In this document: piece by piece, positions 29,152-38,206 of the stretch | How the letters are laid out: the number at the start of each line of letters is the position of its first letter | How positions within the stretch are numbered: the stretch's first letter is position 1 | Assembly (NCBI RefSeq): GCF_022410515.1 | Contig: NZ_JACSDI010000018.1 | Span: 1 to 64,000, forward strand | Length of the DNA: 64,000 bases | Reading direction: 5' to 3' | Source: Shewanella cutis | GTDB taxonomy: Bacteria; Pseudomonadota; Gammaproteobacteria; Enterobacterales; Shewanellaceae | Position numbers and translations under genes: made by a program | Notes under the pieces: model-generated | The model's input: only the letters and a program-made list of their open reading frames with translations | The model's database searches: none | Told to the model about the DNA's origin: nothing

Positions 29152-29490
29152 TTATAAATAAGCAAGTCCAACTCCGTTTAATTCGCTAATCGGCGCTGAT
29201 ATTGACGGCTTAGCCACAAAGCCTATTACACCTGGCAGAATCCACGACAGTAAGCGCAAATTACCATGATCGATAAACAAGCGGCTGCCGCCAAAGGCGA
29301 AAAAGGCAGTGTAACAGGCGATGCCAGAACCAATCATGGCGCCTAAATGCTCAATCCACCATTCTAATTTGGTTAGCGTTGCCTTAACGCTATAACGCAA
29401 GAATCCCGCAGCACCAGCACACCATGCCTTACGGTCACTAGGGTTAATAAGCATGGGAAAGCCTACGACCTCGGCGTTGCAGCAAGCCAA
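29152..29490 (-). pseudogene. C-terminal fragment of a DUF2306-like membrane protein
   Basis: The open frame holds a segment (KLEWWIEHLGAMIGSGIACY, then TAFFAFGG and LLSWILPGVIG) resembling the last two helices of small DUF2306-type membrane proteins, in which a conserved histidine starts the penultimate helix. The expected N-terminal helices are missing, and the upstream part overlaps the 3' end of the next gene in another frame. It is best read as a truncated remnant, with low certainty. Confidence 0.35.
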
Positions 29491-29884
29491 AAATAATCAG
29501 CACCCCAAAGGCGGCACTAAAGAGAGTTAAAGCTCTGGCCACTCCATAAAAATCCGTGAGATTAAAGGAAACCCCATCGGACCAAAGCACCAGTAAGCCC
29601 AGCGGCATTTGCATCGCGACTGCCGTAAACCAGTCGAATGGCAACTGCGGAAAAAGCCGTTGATACGCAAAAAGTATCAGCCCAGAGAGCAGAATTAACA
29701 GCCCAGCATCATGGGCGGCCAACCCAAGGTAAACCGGGCTATCATTGCCAAGATTGGCAACACTCCCGAGCAAGGCATGCATATAACCCGCACTGGCAAC
29801 CAGTGCAAAACTCAGAAAACTCAATACCGCCAAGAGAATACCTAAACCGAATGCAGGTAAATATTTCATAAACCGTCTCATCAA
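29444..29884 (-). CDS. Four-helix membrane protein of unknown function
   Basis: A 146-residue protein with about four hydrophobic helices (for example FGLGILLAVLSFLSFALVAS, AHDAGLLILLSGLILFAY, MQMPLGLLVLW and LFSAAFGVLIIFGLL). The tail is basic (QRRGRRLSHAY). No family is recognised. It may start at the ATG for MKYLPAF, five codons inside. It probably lies in the inner membrane. Its end overlaps the remnant that follows, consistent with deletion or rearrangement here. Confidence 0.5.
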   Translation of the reverse strand: MMRRFMKYLPAFGLGILLAVLSFLSFALVASAGYMHALLGSVANLGNDSPVYLGLAAHDAGLLILLSGLILFAYQRLFPQLPFDWFTAVAMQMPLGLLVLWSDGVSFNLTDFYGVARALTLFSAAFGVLIIFGLLQRRGRRLSHAY

Positions 29885-30244
29885 TGCTGGGGGCGCTCGA
29901 CCTCATCCATAAAACCATAAAGTGGAATAAATTCAGTCGAAAGATAGTAAAGCTACAATAACAGCCAAAATTTCCCTTAGCTATTAAGACCATAGTCTTA
30001 TGGCAAGTACAGATTACTGGAGCATAAAGCCCATAAACACTGTAACAACAATCCTTATTTCAACGATATGAGCTAGATAAGTATATAAAATTACTCATTT
30101 AATTAGTTTTCAGTCGATTGGTGGAGTGATGTGGAGCACAATCTCCCTCGGTCTAAGGGTGAAATCCACTAGCCAATTTAGCCAATAACGCTTAGGATCA
30201 GGGTTGCATTTTTTAGCCAACATATTGTGGAGTATCAAAACATT
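29885..30244. other. Leader region upstream of mtnC
   Basis: No gene seen. The part at 30,117-30,177 can fold into a multi-helix structure: ATTGG with CCAAT, TGGA with TCCA, and inner GGAG/CTCC and CCT/AGG hairpins. It does not match a riboswitch class I can name. The rest is AT-rich and featureless. Confidence 0.4.
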
Positions 30245-30925
30245 ATGGGTATCAGAGCCATAGTCGTAGACACCGCGGGCACCACGACAGACCTAACCTT
30301 TATCCAAGATGTACTATTCCCCTATTCTGTCAAAGCCTTGCCAGACTTTTTAGCGCAGAACCAACACAATGTTTTGGTGGAAAACTGCATCTGTGATACT
30401 CGAGATATCGCCCTAGAGCCAGATGCTGACTTAGCGCGCGTGACTGAAATTTTGCAGCAGTGGGTACGTGAAGACCGTAAAGCCACGCCACTCAAGACCC
30501 TGCAAGGGTTAATCTGGAAGCAAGGTTATGCCCATGACGAGTTTAAGGGCCATATTTTCCCGGACTTTATCGAAGCAGTGAAACGTTTTAGCGCACAAAA
30601 CCTGCGTATTTACAGTTTTTCATCTGGCTCAGTCGATGCCCAAAAACTGTTATTCAGCCACAGTGATGGCGGCGATTTAACCGAGATGTTTAACGGCCAT
30701 TTTGATACCCGTACGGGTAACAAATTGGATAAACAAGCTTACTGCAATATTCTTAACACCATCAGCTTAAGCCCTAAACAAGTACTGTTTGTGTCTGATG
30801 TGATTGAAGAATTAAAAGCTGCTGACGCCGCCGGTATGATGACCTGCCAAATGGTGCGCGACAGCAAGCAGCGCACAGGCGATTTTCGCACCATTAGCAG
30901 TTTCGATGAGCTTGTGATCGAGTAA
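30245..30925 (+). CDS. mtnC: MtnC, enolase-phosphatase E1
   Basis: A 226-residue HAD-family enzyme of the methionine salvage pathway that enolises and dephosphorylates 2,3-diketo-5-methylthiopentyl-1-phosphate. The HAD motif I is [11 protein letters not shown], in which the second Asp of DxD is replaced as usual for MtnC. Motif II is FSSGSVDAQ and motif III ends in [10 protein letters not shown]. The ATG at 30245 gives the usual [12 protein letters not shown] start; a GTG six codons upstream is open. No other mtn gene is adjacent, and a terminator follows the stop. Confidence 0.93.
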   Translation: MGIRAIVVDTAGTTTDLTFIQDVLFPYSVKALPDFLAQNQHNVLVENCICDTRDIALEPDADLARVTEILQQWVREDRKATPLKTLQGLIWKQGYAHDEFKGHIFPDFIEAVKRFSAQNLRIYSFSSGSVDAQKLLFSHSDGGDLTEMFNGHFDTRTGNKLDKQAYCNILNTISLSPKQVLFVSDVIEELKAADAAGMMTCQMVRDSKQRTGDFRTISSFDELVIE

Positions 30926-30948
30926 CACACTCACTAAACTCCCTAAAC

Positions 30949-30972
30949 AAAAGCGACCTTGTGGTCGCTTTT
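30949..30972. terminator. Terminator between mtnC and the GFA gene
   Basis: AAAAGCGACC pairs with GGTCGCTTTT around a TTGT loop. The symmetric A/T tails suggest it works for both converging genes. Confidence 0.82.
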
Positions 30973-30992
30973 GTTTATCTGCTGAATCAAAC

Positions 30993-31394
30993 CTACCTGT
31001 CCGCTGGGTGATTCACCCCATCACAAACGGGAACATCTCCTAATTCATAGGGATTTACCCCTTCGAGGCAACCAAGGTTATAGCCATACTCATTGGGATT
31101 TGAGCGCCTTTGATGGTGGGTATAAATACCGCAAATTGAGCAGAAGTAGTGTTTGGCGGTTTTGGTATTAAACTCGTAGCACTTCAATGCAGTCTCGCCT
31201 TTGATAATCTTCAATCCCGCCAGCGGCACTGAACCGACGATAGCGCCCTTACGGCGGCAGATAGAGCAATCGCATCGGCGTGGATTTTCAATGCCATTAG
31301 GCAATGACAACTCCAACACCACAGCGCCACAATGGCAAGACGCGAGATGTGTTGCCTTAATAACCGTATCCCCAACCTGTTTTATCACTGCCAA
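30993..31394 (-). CDS. GFA (CENP-V) family zinc protein
   Basis: A 133-residue protein of the GFA/CENP-V fold with the zinc cysteines CHCG, CDCSICRRKG and CSICGIYTHHQRR. The family is named for a glutathione-dependent formaldehyde-activating enzyme, but most members have no proven function. Proximity to the formate dehydrogenase cluster is too distant (12 kb) to imply a link. It is a single gene, convergent with mtnC. Confidence 0.85.
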   Translation of the reverse strand: MAVIKQVGDTVIKATHLASCHCGAVVLELSLPNGIENPRRCDCSICRRKGAIVGSVPLAGLKIIKGETALKCYEFNTKTAKHYFCSICGIYTHHQRRSNPNEYGYNLGCLEGVNPYELGDVPVCDGVNHPADR

Positions 31395-31500
31395 CTCCTT
31401 GCTTCACTTAATGTTGTACTATTGCCTAAGGCTTGTCGCAGCTATCTTATACTGCTAGTCTGGCTTCCTTAAACGAGCGTTTTAACTAGAGCTTTTGACT

Positions 31501-31965
31501 ATGAGTAATGCAATGGAAAGTCCAACACTAAGCCCAATGGAAAAGTTTCTCGCACAGCACCCTATAGTGACCGAAATCCCCGTCGCTTGGGGCGAAATGG
31601 ATGCTTTGCAGCATGTTAATAATGTCGTCTATTTCCGCTATTTTGAAACCGCACGTATCGACTTTTTCAATCGCCTCTTCCCGCTCGATGCCCTGTATAA
31701 ATCCGGTGTTGGCCCAGTGATTAGCGAAAATCAAGCCCGCTATAAACGTCCAGTAACCTTCCCCGATACCCTATTGGTCAGCGTGAGTATCAGCGATATT
31801 CAAAGCGACAGATTTACCATGCATTATCAGGCATTTAGTAAACAGCAGCAGGCAATTACAACCCTAGGCACCTCGGTTGCCGTGATGTTTAACTTTAAAA
31901 CAGGTCAAAAAGCCGAGCTTCCCACAGAATTACTCGCCATTCTTAAACAACACGAACAAGCTTAA
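31501..31965 (+). CDS. Hotdog-fold acyl-CoA thioesterase
   Basis: A 154-residue protein of the 4-hydroxybenzoyl-CoA thioesterase/YbgC group. The active-site type segment WGEMDALQHVNNVVYFRYFE (residues about 31-50) has the Asp and His-Val-Asn-Asn typical of these enzymes. It hydrolyses acyl-CoA thioesters; the natural substrate cannot be read from sequence. The ATG at 31501 is used rather than a TTG six bases earlier. It lies 60 bases upstream of the GNAT gene in the same direction. Confidence 0.85.
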   Translation: MSNAMESPTLSPMEKFLAQHPIVTEIPVAWGEMDALQHVNNVVYFRYFETARIDFFNRLFPLDALYKSGVGPVISENQARYKRPVTFPDTLLVSVSISDIQSDRFTMHYQAFSKQQQAITTLGTSVAVMFNFKTGQKAELPTELLAILKQHEQA

Positions 31966-32025
31966 GCTAACCGAATCACAGGCTTAATTGCCAGCACACG
32001 TTAAGCCAAATTCGTAGGAGTATGT

Positions 32026-32292
32026 ATGTCAGAAAAAGAGCAAATAGAAACCATCGTTGAACATCAACAGGATAAACAACGCTTTGTGATCCCCGTTAAT
32101 GGGCATGAGGCGGTACTGGAATATCGACTCGATGGCAAAAATATCGATTTTAACCGTACCTTTGTACCCAACGAACTGCGTGGCAAAGGTCTTGCCGAAC
32201 GTTTAGTTCGCCATGGCCTCAAATGGGCAAAAGCCCAAGATTACGAGATACAAGCCAGCTGCTGGTATGTGCAAAAGTTTTTGAAAAACTAA
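32026..32292 (+). CDS. Small GNAT-like N-acetyltransferase (YjdJ type)
   Basis: An 88-residue protein of the short Gcn5-like family. The acetyl-CoA loop is ELRGKGLAERLVRHGLKWA, with the family's strand-helix order intact although shorter than classic GNATs. YjdJ-type proteins have been described as stand-alone acetyltransferases with unknown substrates. A good GGAG ribosome binding site precedes the ATG. The gene sits in a run of short plus-strand genes. Confidence 0.82.
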   Translation: MSEKEQIETIVEHQQDKQRFVIPVNGHEAVLEYRLDGKNIDFNRTFVPNELRGKGLAERLVRHGLKWAKAQDYEIQASCWYVQKFLKN

Positions 32293-32338
32293 TTTCACAA
32301 CATACTCAATGATATCGCCGCAAAGGAATGCCCACCAC

Positions 32339-33031
32339 ATGAAGCTATCTCGATTTGGCCATGGTTTACTGCTTGTTGGCCTAACGCTCTTGTCCGGCTG
32401 CCAACAACGCCAAGCCATTTTGATCGTTCAAGGTGTTGAGCTCATTAAAATAAAGGCTATTGAAACCGCCTTAATGCAATCCGGCTGGCAGGTGAACCAA
32501 AGCCCTATTGCTATTCCGGCTGAATTCCCTGATGCGGTGCTTGCCACCAATCCCGCTTATCGAGATACCCAAGCTATCTCTGATATTAAAAATATCCTCA
32601 AAGGCCAAGGTTTTACCGAACCGACAGAGTATAAATTTGCCGAAGGTAAGCACTTTTTCAGTACAAATAATGTCGGTATTTACTTACGCAATAGCGAGCA
32701 GACGTCATCAGCCTTACAACCATCTTTTATCAGAACAGATCGCTGCGCAGCGGGCGATGCAACCCTTAATCTCACGCCCCAAGGCAAAGCGGTACTCGAA
32801 TATGAAAAGCCTACAAATGATAACTTTAAGCTTGAACAACACACTGGAACTTGGACCTTTGACGGCATAAAACTCCAGGTTCAATTCAATCATGCTCAGC
32901 AAACGTTTCTGCTCACTCACGAACAAAGAGACACATGGCGCGGCCCTAGTCCTGCAGATATCTACACCCCGAGCCTAGACGCTGATGTTAACGTGCTTAA
33001 CTGCACCTTTGTGATTATCTATCTTGAGTAG
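32339..33031 (+). CDS. Lipoprotein of unknown function
   Basis: A 230-residue lipoprotein. The signal sequence is MKLSRFGHGLLLVGLTLLSG followed by the lipobox cysteine, with LLSGC as cleavage site, so it is probably anchored in the outer membrane. The mature part has no recognised domain, is fairly polar, and has two cysteines far apart (RTDRCAAG, VLNCTF). The ATG at 32339 puts the lipobox at the right distance; an earlier ATG ten codons upstream would not. Confidence 0.7.
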   Translation: MKLSRFGHGLLLVGLTLLSGCQQRQAILIVQGVELIKIKAIETALMQSGWQVNQSPIAIPAEFPDAVLATNPAYRDTQAISDIKNILKGQGFTEPTEYKFAEGKHFFSTNNVGIYLRNSEQTSSALQPSFIRTDRCAAGDATLNLTPQGKAVLEYEKPTNDNFKLEQHTGTWTFDGIKLQVQFNHAQQTFLLTHEQRDTWRGPSPADIYTPSLDADVNVLNCTFVIIYLE

Positions 33032-33133
33032 GGGATAAACCGATGCGAGCCTAACCCTGTGCCTGCACTAATAAAAATGCATGAACTGCATAGCAGATTA
33101 ATAGGATTTATACCCCGAGTAATAATATGGCGC

Positions 33134-33550
33134 TTAATTTGACTCACTTGGGCCACTCAGATTAGCGAGCATTTCACGAATATCTTCGGGGATGGGACGG
33201 CTTTTTTCACTGTGATAGTCGTAATGCACCAAAGTGGTTTTCACTTCGGCGGTTTTATTGCCCGCTTGCCAACAGGTTTGGGTCAGTTCGAAACTGCTAT
33301 TACCGATACGGCTAACATAGGTTTTAACGGTGACATTCTTGCCGTAGTAAGTCGGTGCGATAAAGGCCACAGTAAAACCTGCCACGATTAAGTTCCACTG
33401 ATGCAAATCCAATTCTGGATTAAAAATCTCGAAGATTGGTGTACGCGCCGCCTCGCACCACACGGGGATCACTGTGTTGTTAATATGGCCAAGGCCATCG
33501 GTTTCGGTAAATCTTGGCTGGATGTCCAGGCTGTATTCGGTGACTAACAT
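33134..33550 (-). CDS. Hotdog-fold acyl-CoA thioesterase (second)
   Basis: A 138-residue protein of the YbgC/FadM thioesterase group. The N-terminal active-site block is RFTETDGLGHINNTVIPVW, with the conserved acidic residue and His-Ile-Asn-Asn. It is distinct from the thioesterase at 31,501 (different length and flanks). It is read alone on the minus strand, and the C-terminal half (VTVKTYVSRIGNSSFEL) is typical of the fold. Confidence 0.85.
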   Translation of the reverse strand: MLVTEYSLDIQPRFTETDGLGHINNTVIPVWCEAARTPIFEIFNPELDLHQWNLIVAGFTVAFIAPTYYGKNVTVKTYVSRIGNSSFELTQTCWQAGNKTAEVKTTLVHYDYHSEKSRPIPEDIREMLANLSGPSESN

Positions 33551-33657
33551 GCAAACTTCCCTTTTGTTGTTCTTATACTTTTATGCAGTGAATGGGATAA
33601 ACAAGGCGATGGCCCCGTTTATCCCGATCAAGCCTAACAGAAATAAGAAGCGCGATG

Positions 33658-36144
33658 CTAGAACTGGCAGCTCGCGGTCTCTGGGGTTTGCTTGCCATTA
33701 GCATCGTACTTCTTCATACAGCCAGCTTTACCCATATCATAGATTTTTTCGTATTCTAGCTGACCGTTACGGTAGGACTTAAATACACCATGGCTTTTTG
33801 GGTTTTCTAGGTGATAGATTTTTCGCCCCTTAGTCACATGGGAAAAATCCGAGAATCCTGGTTCTTCCTGATAGATCACTCCGTTGATATAGCGCTTGTG
33901 CACCACATGTTGCTCATCAATCCGCAGCATTTCGCTGGCTAACTTACCATTCTGGTCATAACAGACTTTATCCACGGCATAATTGCTGTCGAGATCCTCG
34001 ATACAACTCACGGCACCATTATCAAAATATTCCCGCTGAATACCGCAACGTGCAATGGCGTTATCCCAGAAATAAGGTTCACCGTTCCACATCTCCCCTT
34101 CTTGCTGGCAATAGTTCCACAAGCTCTTTAACTGGCCATTCGGATAGAAAGTGTAATGGGGGCCAGAGAGGCGGTTATTGATAAGATGACCATATTGGAC
34201 GAGTGAATAGCCACCGTCGGTGGAATAGCGGATGCTTGGGCCATATTCCTTACCAGCTTTATAAGCCTGCAGGGACATTAAGCGGCCGTTGGAATCGAAT
34301 CGATATTCTTTATCGACTGACCCATTAGTGTAATAGCTTAATTCGGATAGTTTGCCGCCGTGATACACTCGCTGCTCACCGTCTTTAATCGAGCTAGTCT
34401 CGGTATTTTTTGCGTTTAACACGCCCTCACAATCGCCTGCGTAGGGCTCTTTTCGCATCATGCATTCATCCTGCGACGGTTTAAGTTTTACGGCGTCATT
34501 GAACTTATATTGACTCAACTCATTCAGATCGCCGTTAGGCTCGAGCCACATTTGTGGGCCATCCAACTCCCCTTGACGATAATTGGCAACATTGCTGACA
34601 ATATTCGGCGCTGAATACCATAAACTTTCACCGTGGAGTCTGCCCTTATCATAATGTTTGAGGGCAAACATAAAATTATCTTTATTGAATAACTTTGCCT
34701 CACCTTGGCGTAGGCCATTCTCATAGTTGACTTCGGTCTTATAGAGGTAAGTCACCGATTGCTTGGTGGTAAAGGCATCGTTAGCATCTGGCGTTCGGAT
34801 ATAGACCCAAGTGCCTGATCGTTTACCATCGAGGTAGCTGCCTTCACCGCTTTGAAAGCGATAATCCCCTTGGGTAACCTTTTCCGTCCAAGCGCCTTGC
34901 TTCACGCCCTTTTGATACTGGCCTTTGCTGCCATCGGACTCAAGCCACTCACCGTCTTTTACACCATTGAGATAAATGCCCTTTTCGGACAATTTCTTCG
35001 CGCCTTCGGTGCCGGAATCGTAATCTGGGGTATAGATTTCACTCGGGCCATCGGGCACGCCCTTGTTGTAGTGAATAAAGCCGTAGTTATCGGCATCATC
35101 CATCATGGACTGCAACACCCATTTGCCCTGCTTTTTACCGTCGAGGTACTCGCCTTCCCAGTAGGTTTCACGGCTGTCGGCTTCCATCCACTTACCCACT
35201 TGTTTACCCAGCTTATAATCACCGGCATACATCACACTGCCATTGCGAGCATCATAGGCGGCAAAGTGACCATCCAGCTCACCCTGCACATAATTGGCTT
35301 CACTGGCAACACCAGCCCAACTACTGCCCATACTCATGAATTCGTAAAATGGACCAGTACGGGGGATTTTGGCGCCACCACTTTTCAACCAGTTGGCGTC
35401 GTCGGCCTCATAACCAATGGCGACCAACATAAAACTGCCATCTTCTTCGACGTAGGCACTGCGATCAAAGGTAGCAACCAGACTATATTGGCGTTCGCGA
35501 CCCTCGGCATCTTTATCAGTGCGAGTCACGGGATAACGCAGCTTGTATTCCACTGCGGTTTTAACATCCGTTGCTGCGCCTTCTGAATTTCGATAACCGA
35601 TTAGGGTCGGTTTATGCTTGGAGGTACCGTCGAGAATCGCTTTGATTTCAGGATCTTTTACCCCTTCGGCCTCATAGGTCATACGATACTGCTGTGGTGG
35701 TAACTGGCTTAACACCTTGCGAACCCCACCTACGGTAAAGGTAGTAATACTAGGCGCAACCTCATCAAGTACGACTTGCAGACGCGGCAGTTTAGTCAAC
35801 TCCTCGCCCTCAAAACCATAACCCCGTAGATGCTGGCCATCGACATCCTTGAGCATGACGATCACTTCTTTGGTGCCGCCTTTGTCGAAGTCATAGTAAA
35901 ACACCGCCACGATTTCAGCGCGGCCGTAATCGTCGATGCGAACTCCAGGCGCATCGCCGTAGAGCATTTCGCCCCATACCTGTTGATCTTTCTGATAAAA
36001 ATTGAGCCATTGGCCATTGGGAAGATCCACGGGACCGTGAACAATTTTGTCATATTCCGCCGCAAGGGCAGCAGGAATCACCGCAAACGAAGAAAGCAAC
36101 ACCGCACCAACTGCGGCGCATAAACGACGAATCGAAAGTTCCAT
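33658..36144 (-). CDS. Large exported MORN-like (YwqK-type) repeat protein
   Basis: An 828-residue protein with a signal peptide (cleavage near ALAAEY). From about residue 290 onward it consists of many degenerate GxxxGxWxxxxxxG repeats (KQGKWVL, KDGEWLES, KQGAWTEK, KRSGTWVY, LRQGEAKLF, LHGESLWY) of the MORN_2/YwqK class. The first 280 residues form a non-repeated domain. Such repeats make elongated beta solenoids; those in Bacteroides and other bacteria are exported or surface-linked, with no known enzyme role. Scattered cysteines in the last third may form disulfides. No operon partner is obvious. Confidence 0.75.
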   Translation of the reverse strand: MELSIRRLCAAVGAVLLSSFAVIPAALAAEYDKIVHGPVDLPNGQWLNFYQKDQQVWGEMLYGDAPGVRIDDYGRAEIVAVFYYDFDKGGTKEVIVMLKDVDGQHLRGYGFEGEELTKLPRLQVVLDEVAPSITTFTVGGVRKVLSQLPPQQYRMTYEAEGVKDPEIKAILDGTSKHKPTLIGYRNSEGAATDVKTAVEYKLRYPVTRTDKDAEGRERQYSLVATFDRSAYVEEDGSFMLVAIGYEADDANWLKSGGAKIPRTGPFYEFMSMGSSWAGVASEANYVQGELDGHFAAYDARNGSVMYAGDYKLGKQVGKWMEADSRETYWEGEYLDGKKQGKWVLQSMMDDADNYGFIHYNKGVPDGPSEIYTPDYDSGTEGAKKLSEKGIYLNGVKDGEWLESDGSKGQYQKGVKQGAWTEKVTQGDYRFQSGEGSYLDGKRSGTWVYIRTPDANDAFTTKQSVTYLYKTEVNYENGLRQGEAKLFNKDNFMFALKHYDKGRLHGESLWYSAPNIVSNVANYRQGELDGPQMWLEPNGDLNELSQYKFNDAVKLKPSQDECMMRKEPYAGDCEGVLNAKNTETSSIKDGEQRVYHGGKLSELSYYTNGSVDKEYRFDSNGRLMSLQAYKAGKEYGPSIRYSTDGGYSLVQYGHLINNRLSGPHYTFYPNGQLKSLWNYCQQEGEMWNGEPYFWDNAIARCGIQREYFDNGAVSCIEDLDSNYAVDKVCYDQNGKLASEMLRIDEQHVVHKRYINGVIYQEEPGFSDFSHVTKGRKIYHLENPKSHGVFKSYRNGQLEYEKIYDMGKAGCMKKYDANGKQTPETASCQF

Positions 36145-36241
36145 TTAACTATCCTTTACACCGACACCTTGCGCCTCGTGCGCACCAGTAAACGGGCCGA
36201 ATTTTAAGCTAACTTTAATGCTTCAGGAAGTGGCAGCGACA

Positions 36242-36266
36242 AAAAAGGCCGCAATGCGGCCTTTTT
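36242..36266. terminator. Terminator upstream of the acyl-CoA ligase stop
   Basis: AAAAAGGCCGC and GCGGCCTTTTT pair around an AAT loop. It ends transcription of the acyl-CoA ligase gene on the minus strand. Confidence 0.85.
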
Positions 36267-36284
36267 AGATCAAGAATTTAACAA

Positions 36285-38078
36285 TCAATTATTGTACATA
36301 GCATTTATTTCATGGGCGTACTTGTGATAAATCATTTTGCGGCGCAACTTAAGCGTCGGTGTGATTAACCCCGCCTCCATCGAAAAAGCTTCCGGCAGCA
36401 GGGTAAACTTTTTGATTTGCTCAAATCCTGCCAACTCCTGCTGTAGATGCTTTAAGCGTTGTTCAAAATGCTCAACCACATGGCTGTGGCGCAAGAGTTC
36501 AATGGGCGACTCATACTTTAAGCCCTTTTCTTTCGCCCACGCTTCGAGAGATTCAAAAGCTGGCACAATCAGCGCAGTCACATAGTTACGCGCATCGGCA
36601 ATCACCGCCACCTGCTCGATAAAAGGACAACACCCAACAGCACCCTCAACCCTTTGCGGTGCAATATATTTACCGTTAGAGGTCTTCATCAATTCTTTAA
36701 TACGATCGGTAATAAATAAATTGCCGTGGGCATCAAGTCGCCCCGCATCGCCGGTCTTTAACCAGCCATCCTCAAAGGCAGCGGCAGTGTCTTCAGGGCG
36801 ATTGTAATAACCGCGCATCACAGTGTCACCACGGACTAAAATCTCGTCGTCCTTACCCAGCTTAATTTGGATTTCGGGCAAGACTTTACCATTTGATCCT
36901 GCAACACGATTGTCCAAGGTGTTACAGGTCACAGTAGCGTTTGTTTCAGTCATGCCGTAACCGCAAAGCACTGGAATACCAATGGCATGGAAGAAAGACG
37001 CTACATTTAAATCGAGTGCAGCACCGCCACAGGGCATAAACTTTAACCGTCCACCGAGTACAGCCTGCAACTTGCTGTAAACCAGTTTGTTCGCCAAACG
37101 CCACTGCAAAGATAACCACAAACCGCCCTTAGCACGGCCTTGGCTGACTTCAAACTGACGCTCGCCAACCCCCATAGCCCAAGCGAATAATTTTTTACGG
37201 CCCTCGGCAGATTTAGCGACTTTATCCTGCACGGCGCTGTAAACCTTCTCGAGGAAACGCGGCACCACGCATAGGGTATGCGGACGCACAGCACTAATCG
37301 CCTCTTTTACTCTTTGGGTATTCTGCAAATACACATTGTGGCCACCGCGGCACAACACATAGAAGCTCCAGCCACGCTCAAACACATGGCTAAGCGGCAG
37401 GAAAGCCAAAGACACATCGCCAGTTTTGAAAGGCAAAATCAGATCGTGCTGATGCACAGTCGAGGCCATATTGCGGTAATCCAGCATCACACCCTTAGGG
37501 TCGCCAGTGGTGCCAGAAGTATAAATTAGGGTTAACAAATCATCGAGATTAGCGTCTTTTAAGCGCTGTTCGAGCTCAGCACATTGGTCATACTCCAACG
37601 CCAGTAAGCTATCTAAATGTTTATGCTGAGGTTTATCTTGAGCCAGTTGTACCGCAGCATCGAACACAATCACATGCTCTAAGGTCGGGCAAAGCGTTTG
37701 CAGCTCACAGGCCAGCGCATATTGCTTGGCATCGTCGACAAAAATCACCTTGGCAGCAGCATCATTAACGATAAAGCTGGCTTGCTCTAAGGTACTGGTT
37801 GGGTAAATAGGCACGACAATGGCGCGACTTTTCAGGGTGCCGACATCGGCACAGGTCCATTGAGGGCAGTTTTGCGACAGGATCACACAACGGTCTTGCA
37901 CTTGTATGCCAAGTTCAATCAACACCTGTGCAATTTTATGGCTGATTTGATCGAATGCCTGCCAACTGACTTGATGCCAAGGTGCAGCCATTTCAAAACC
38001 TTCCAGCGCAATAGCCTCCTTTAACGACTGGCTTTGCTGCTGTAATAGTCGAATTACGTGATATTGTTCGAGCGACAT
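36285..38078 (-). CDS. Long-chain acyl-CoA synthetase (FACL type)
   Basis: A 597-residue AMP-forming ligase. The P-loop is LIYTSGTTGDPKGVML (about residues 168-183), the adenylate motif is GYGMTETNA, and the hinge/A8 region is TGDAGRLDAHG. The C-terminus (TPTLKLRRK) is typical of bacterial long-chain acyl-CoA synthetases of this group. It activates fatty acids to acyl-CoA in the cytoplasm or at the membrane. The ATG at 38078 follows GGTGAGG; open sequence continues 36 codons upstream but looks non-coding. Confidence 0.88.
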   Translation of the reverse strand: MSLEQYHVIRLLQQQSQSLKEAIALEGFEMAAPWHQVSWQAFDQISHKIAQVLIELGIQVQDRCVILSQNCPQWTCADVGTLKSRAIVVPIYPTSTLEQASFIVNDAAAKVIFVDDAKQYALACELQTLCPTLEHVIVFDAAVQLAQDKPQHKHLDSLLALEYDQCAELEQRLKDANLDDLLTLIYTSGTTGDPKGVMLDYRNMASTVHQHDLILPFKTGDVSLAFLPLSHVFERGWSFYVLCRGGHNVYLQNTQRVKEAISAVRPHTLCVVPRFLEKVYSAVQDKVAKSAEGRKKLFAWAMGVGERQFEVSQGRAKGGLWLSLQWRLANKLVYSKLQAVLGGRLKFMPCGGAALDLNVASFFHAIGIPVLCGYGMTETNATVTCNTLDNRVAGSNGKVLPEIQIKLGKDDEILVRGDTVMRGYYNRPEDTAAAFEDGWLKTGDAGRLDAHGNLFITDRIKELMKTSNGKYIAPQRVEGAVGCCPFIEQVAVIADARNYVTALIVPAFESLEAWAKEKGLKYESPIELLRHSHVVEHFEQRLKHLQQELAGFEQIKKFTLLPEAFSMEAGLITPTLKLRRKMIYHKYAHEINAMYNN

Positions 38079-38206
38079 GAATGCCTCACCTTTTAGCTTA
38101 CAAGTGTACCGCTTTTGCAGCATTCTACCTGAAGGCAAACTAAAAACTAAGAGTTTTTGCTCTAATCTTGTGCAAATGTCGCCCAAATCACGTCATTTCT
38201 ATGTGG

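Noticed and set aside
30117-30177. Leader as a cobalamin or FMN riboswitch
   Set aside because: A GGGTGAAATCC word recalls these classes, but the conserved cores (for example the B12 box) are missing and mtnC is not a usual target.
34852-35586. A 244-codon open frame on the plus strand
   Set aside because: It is antisense to the MORN-like repeat protein, has a repetitive low-complexity translation and no ribosome binding site.
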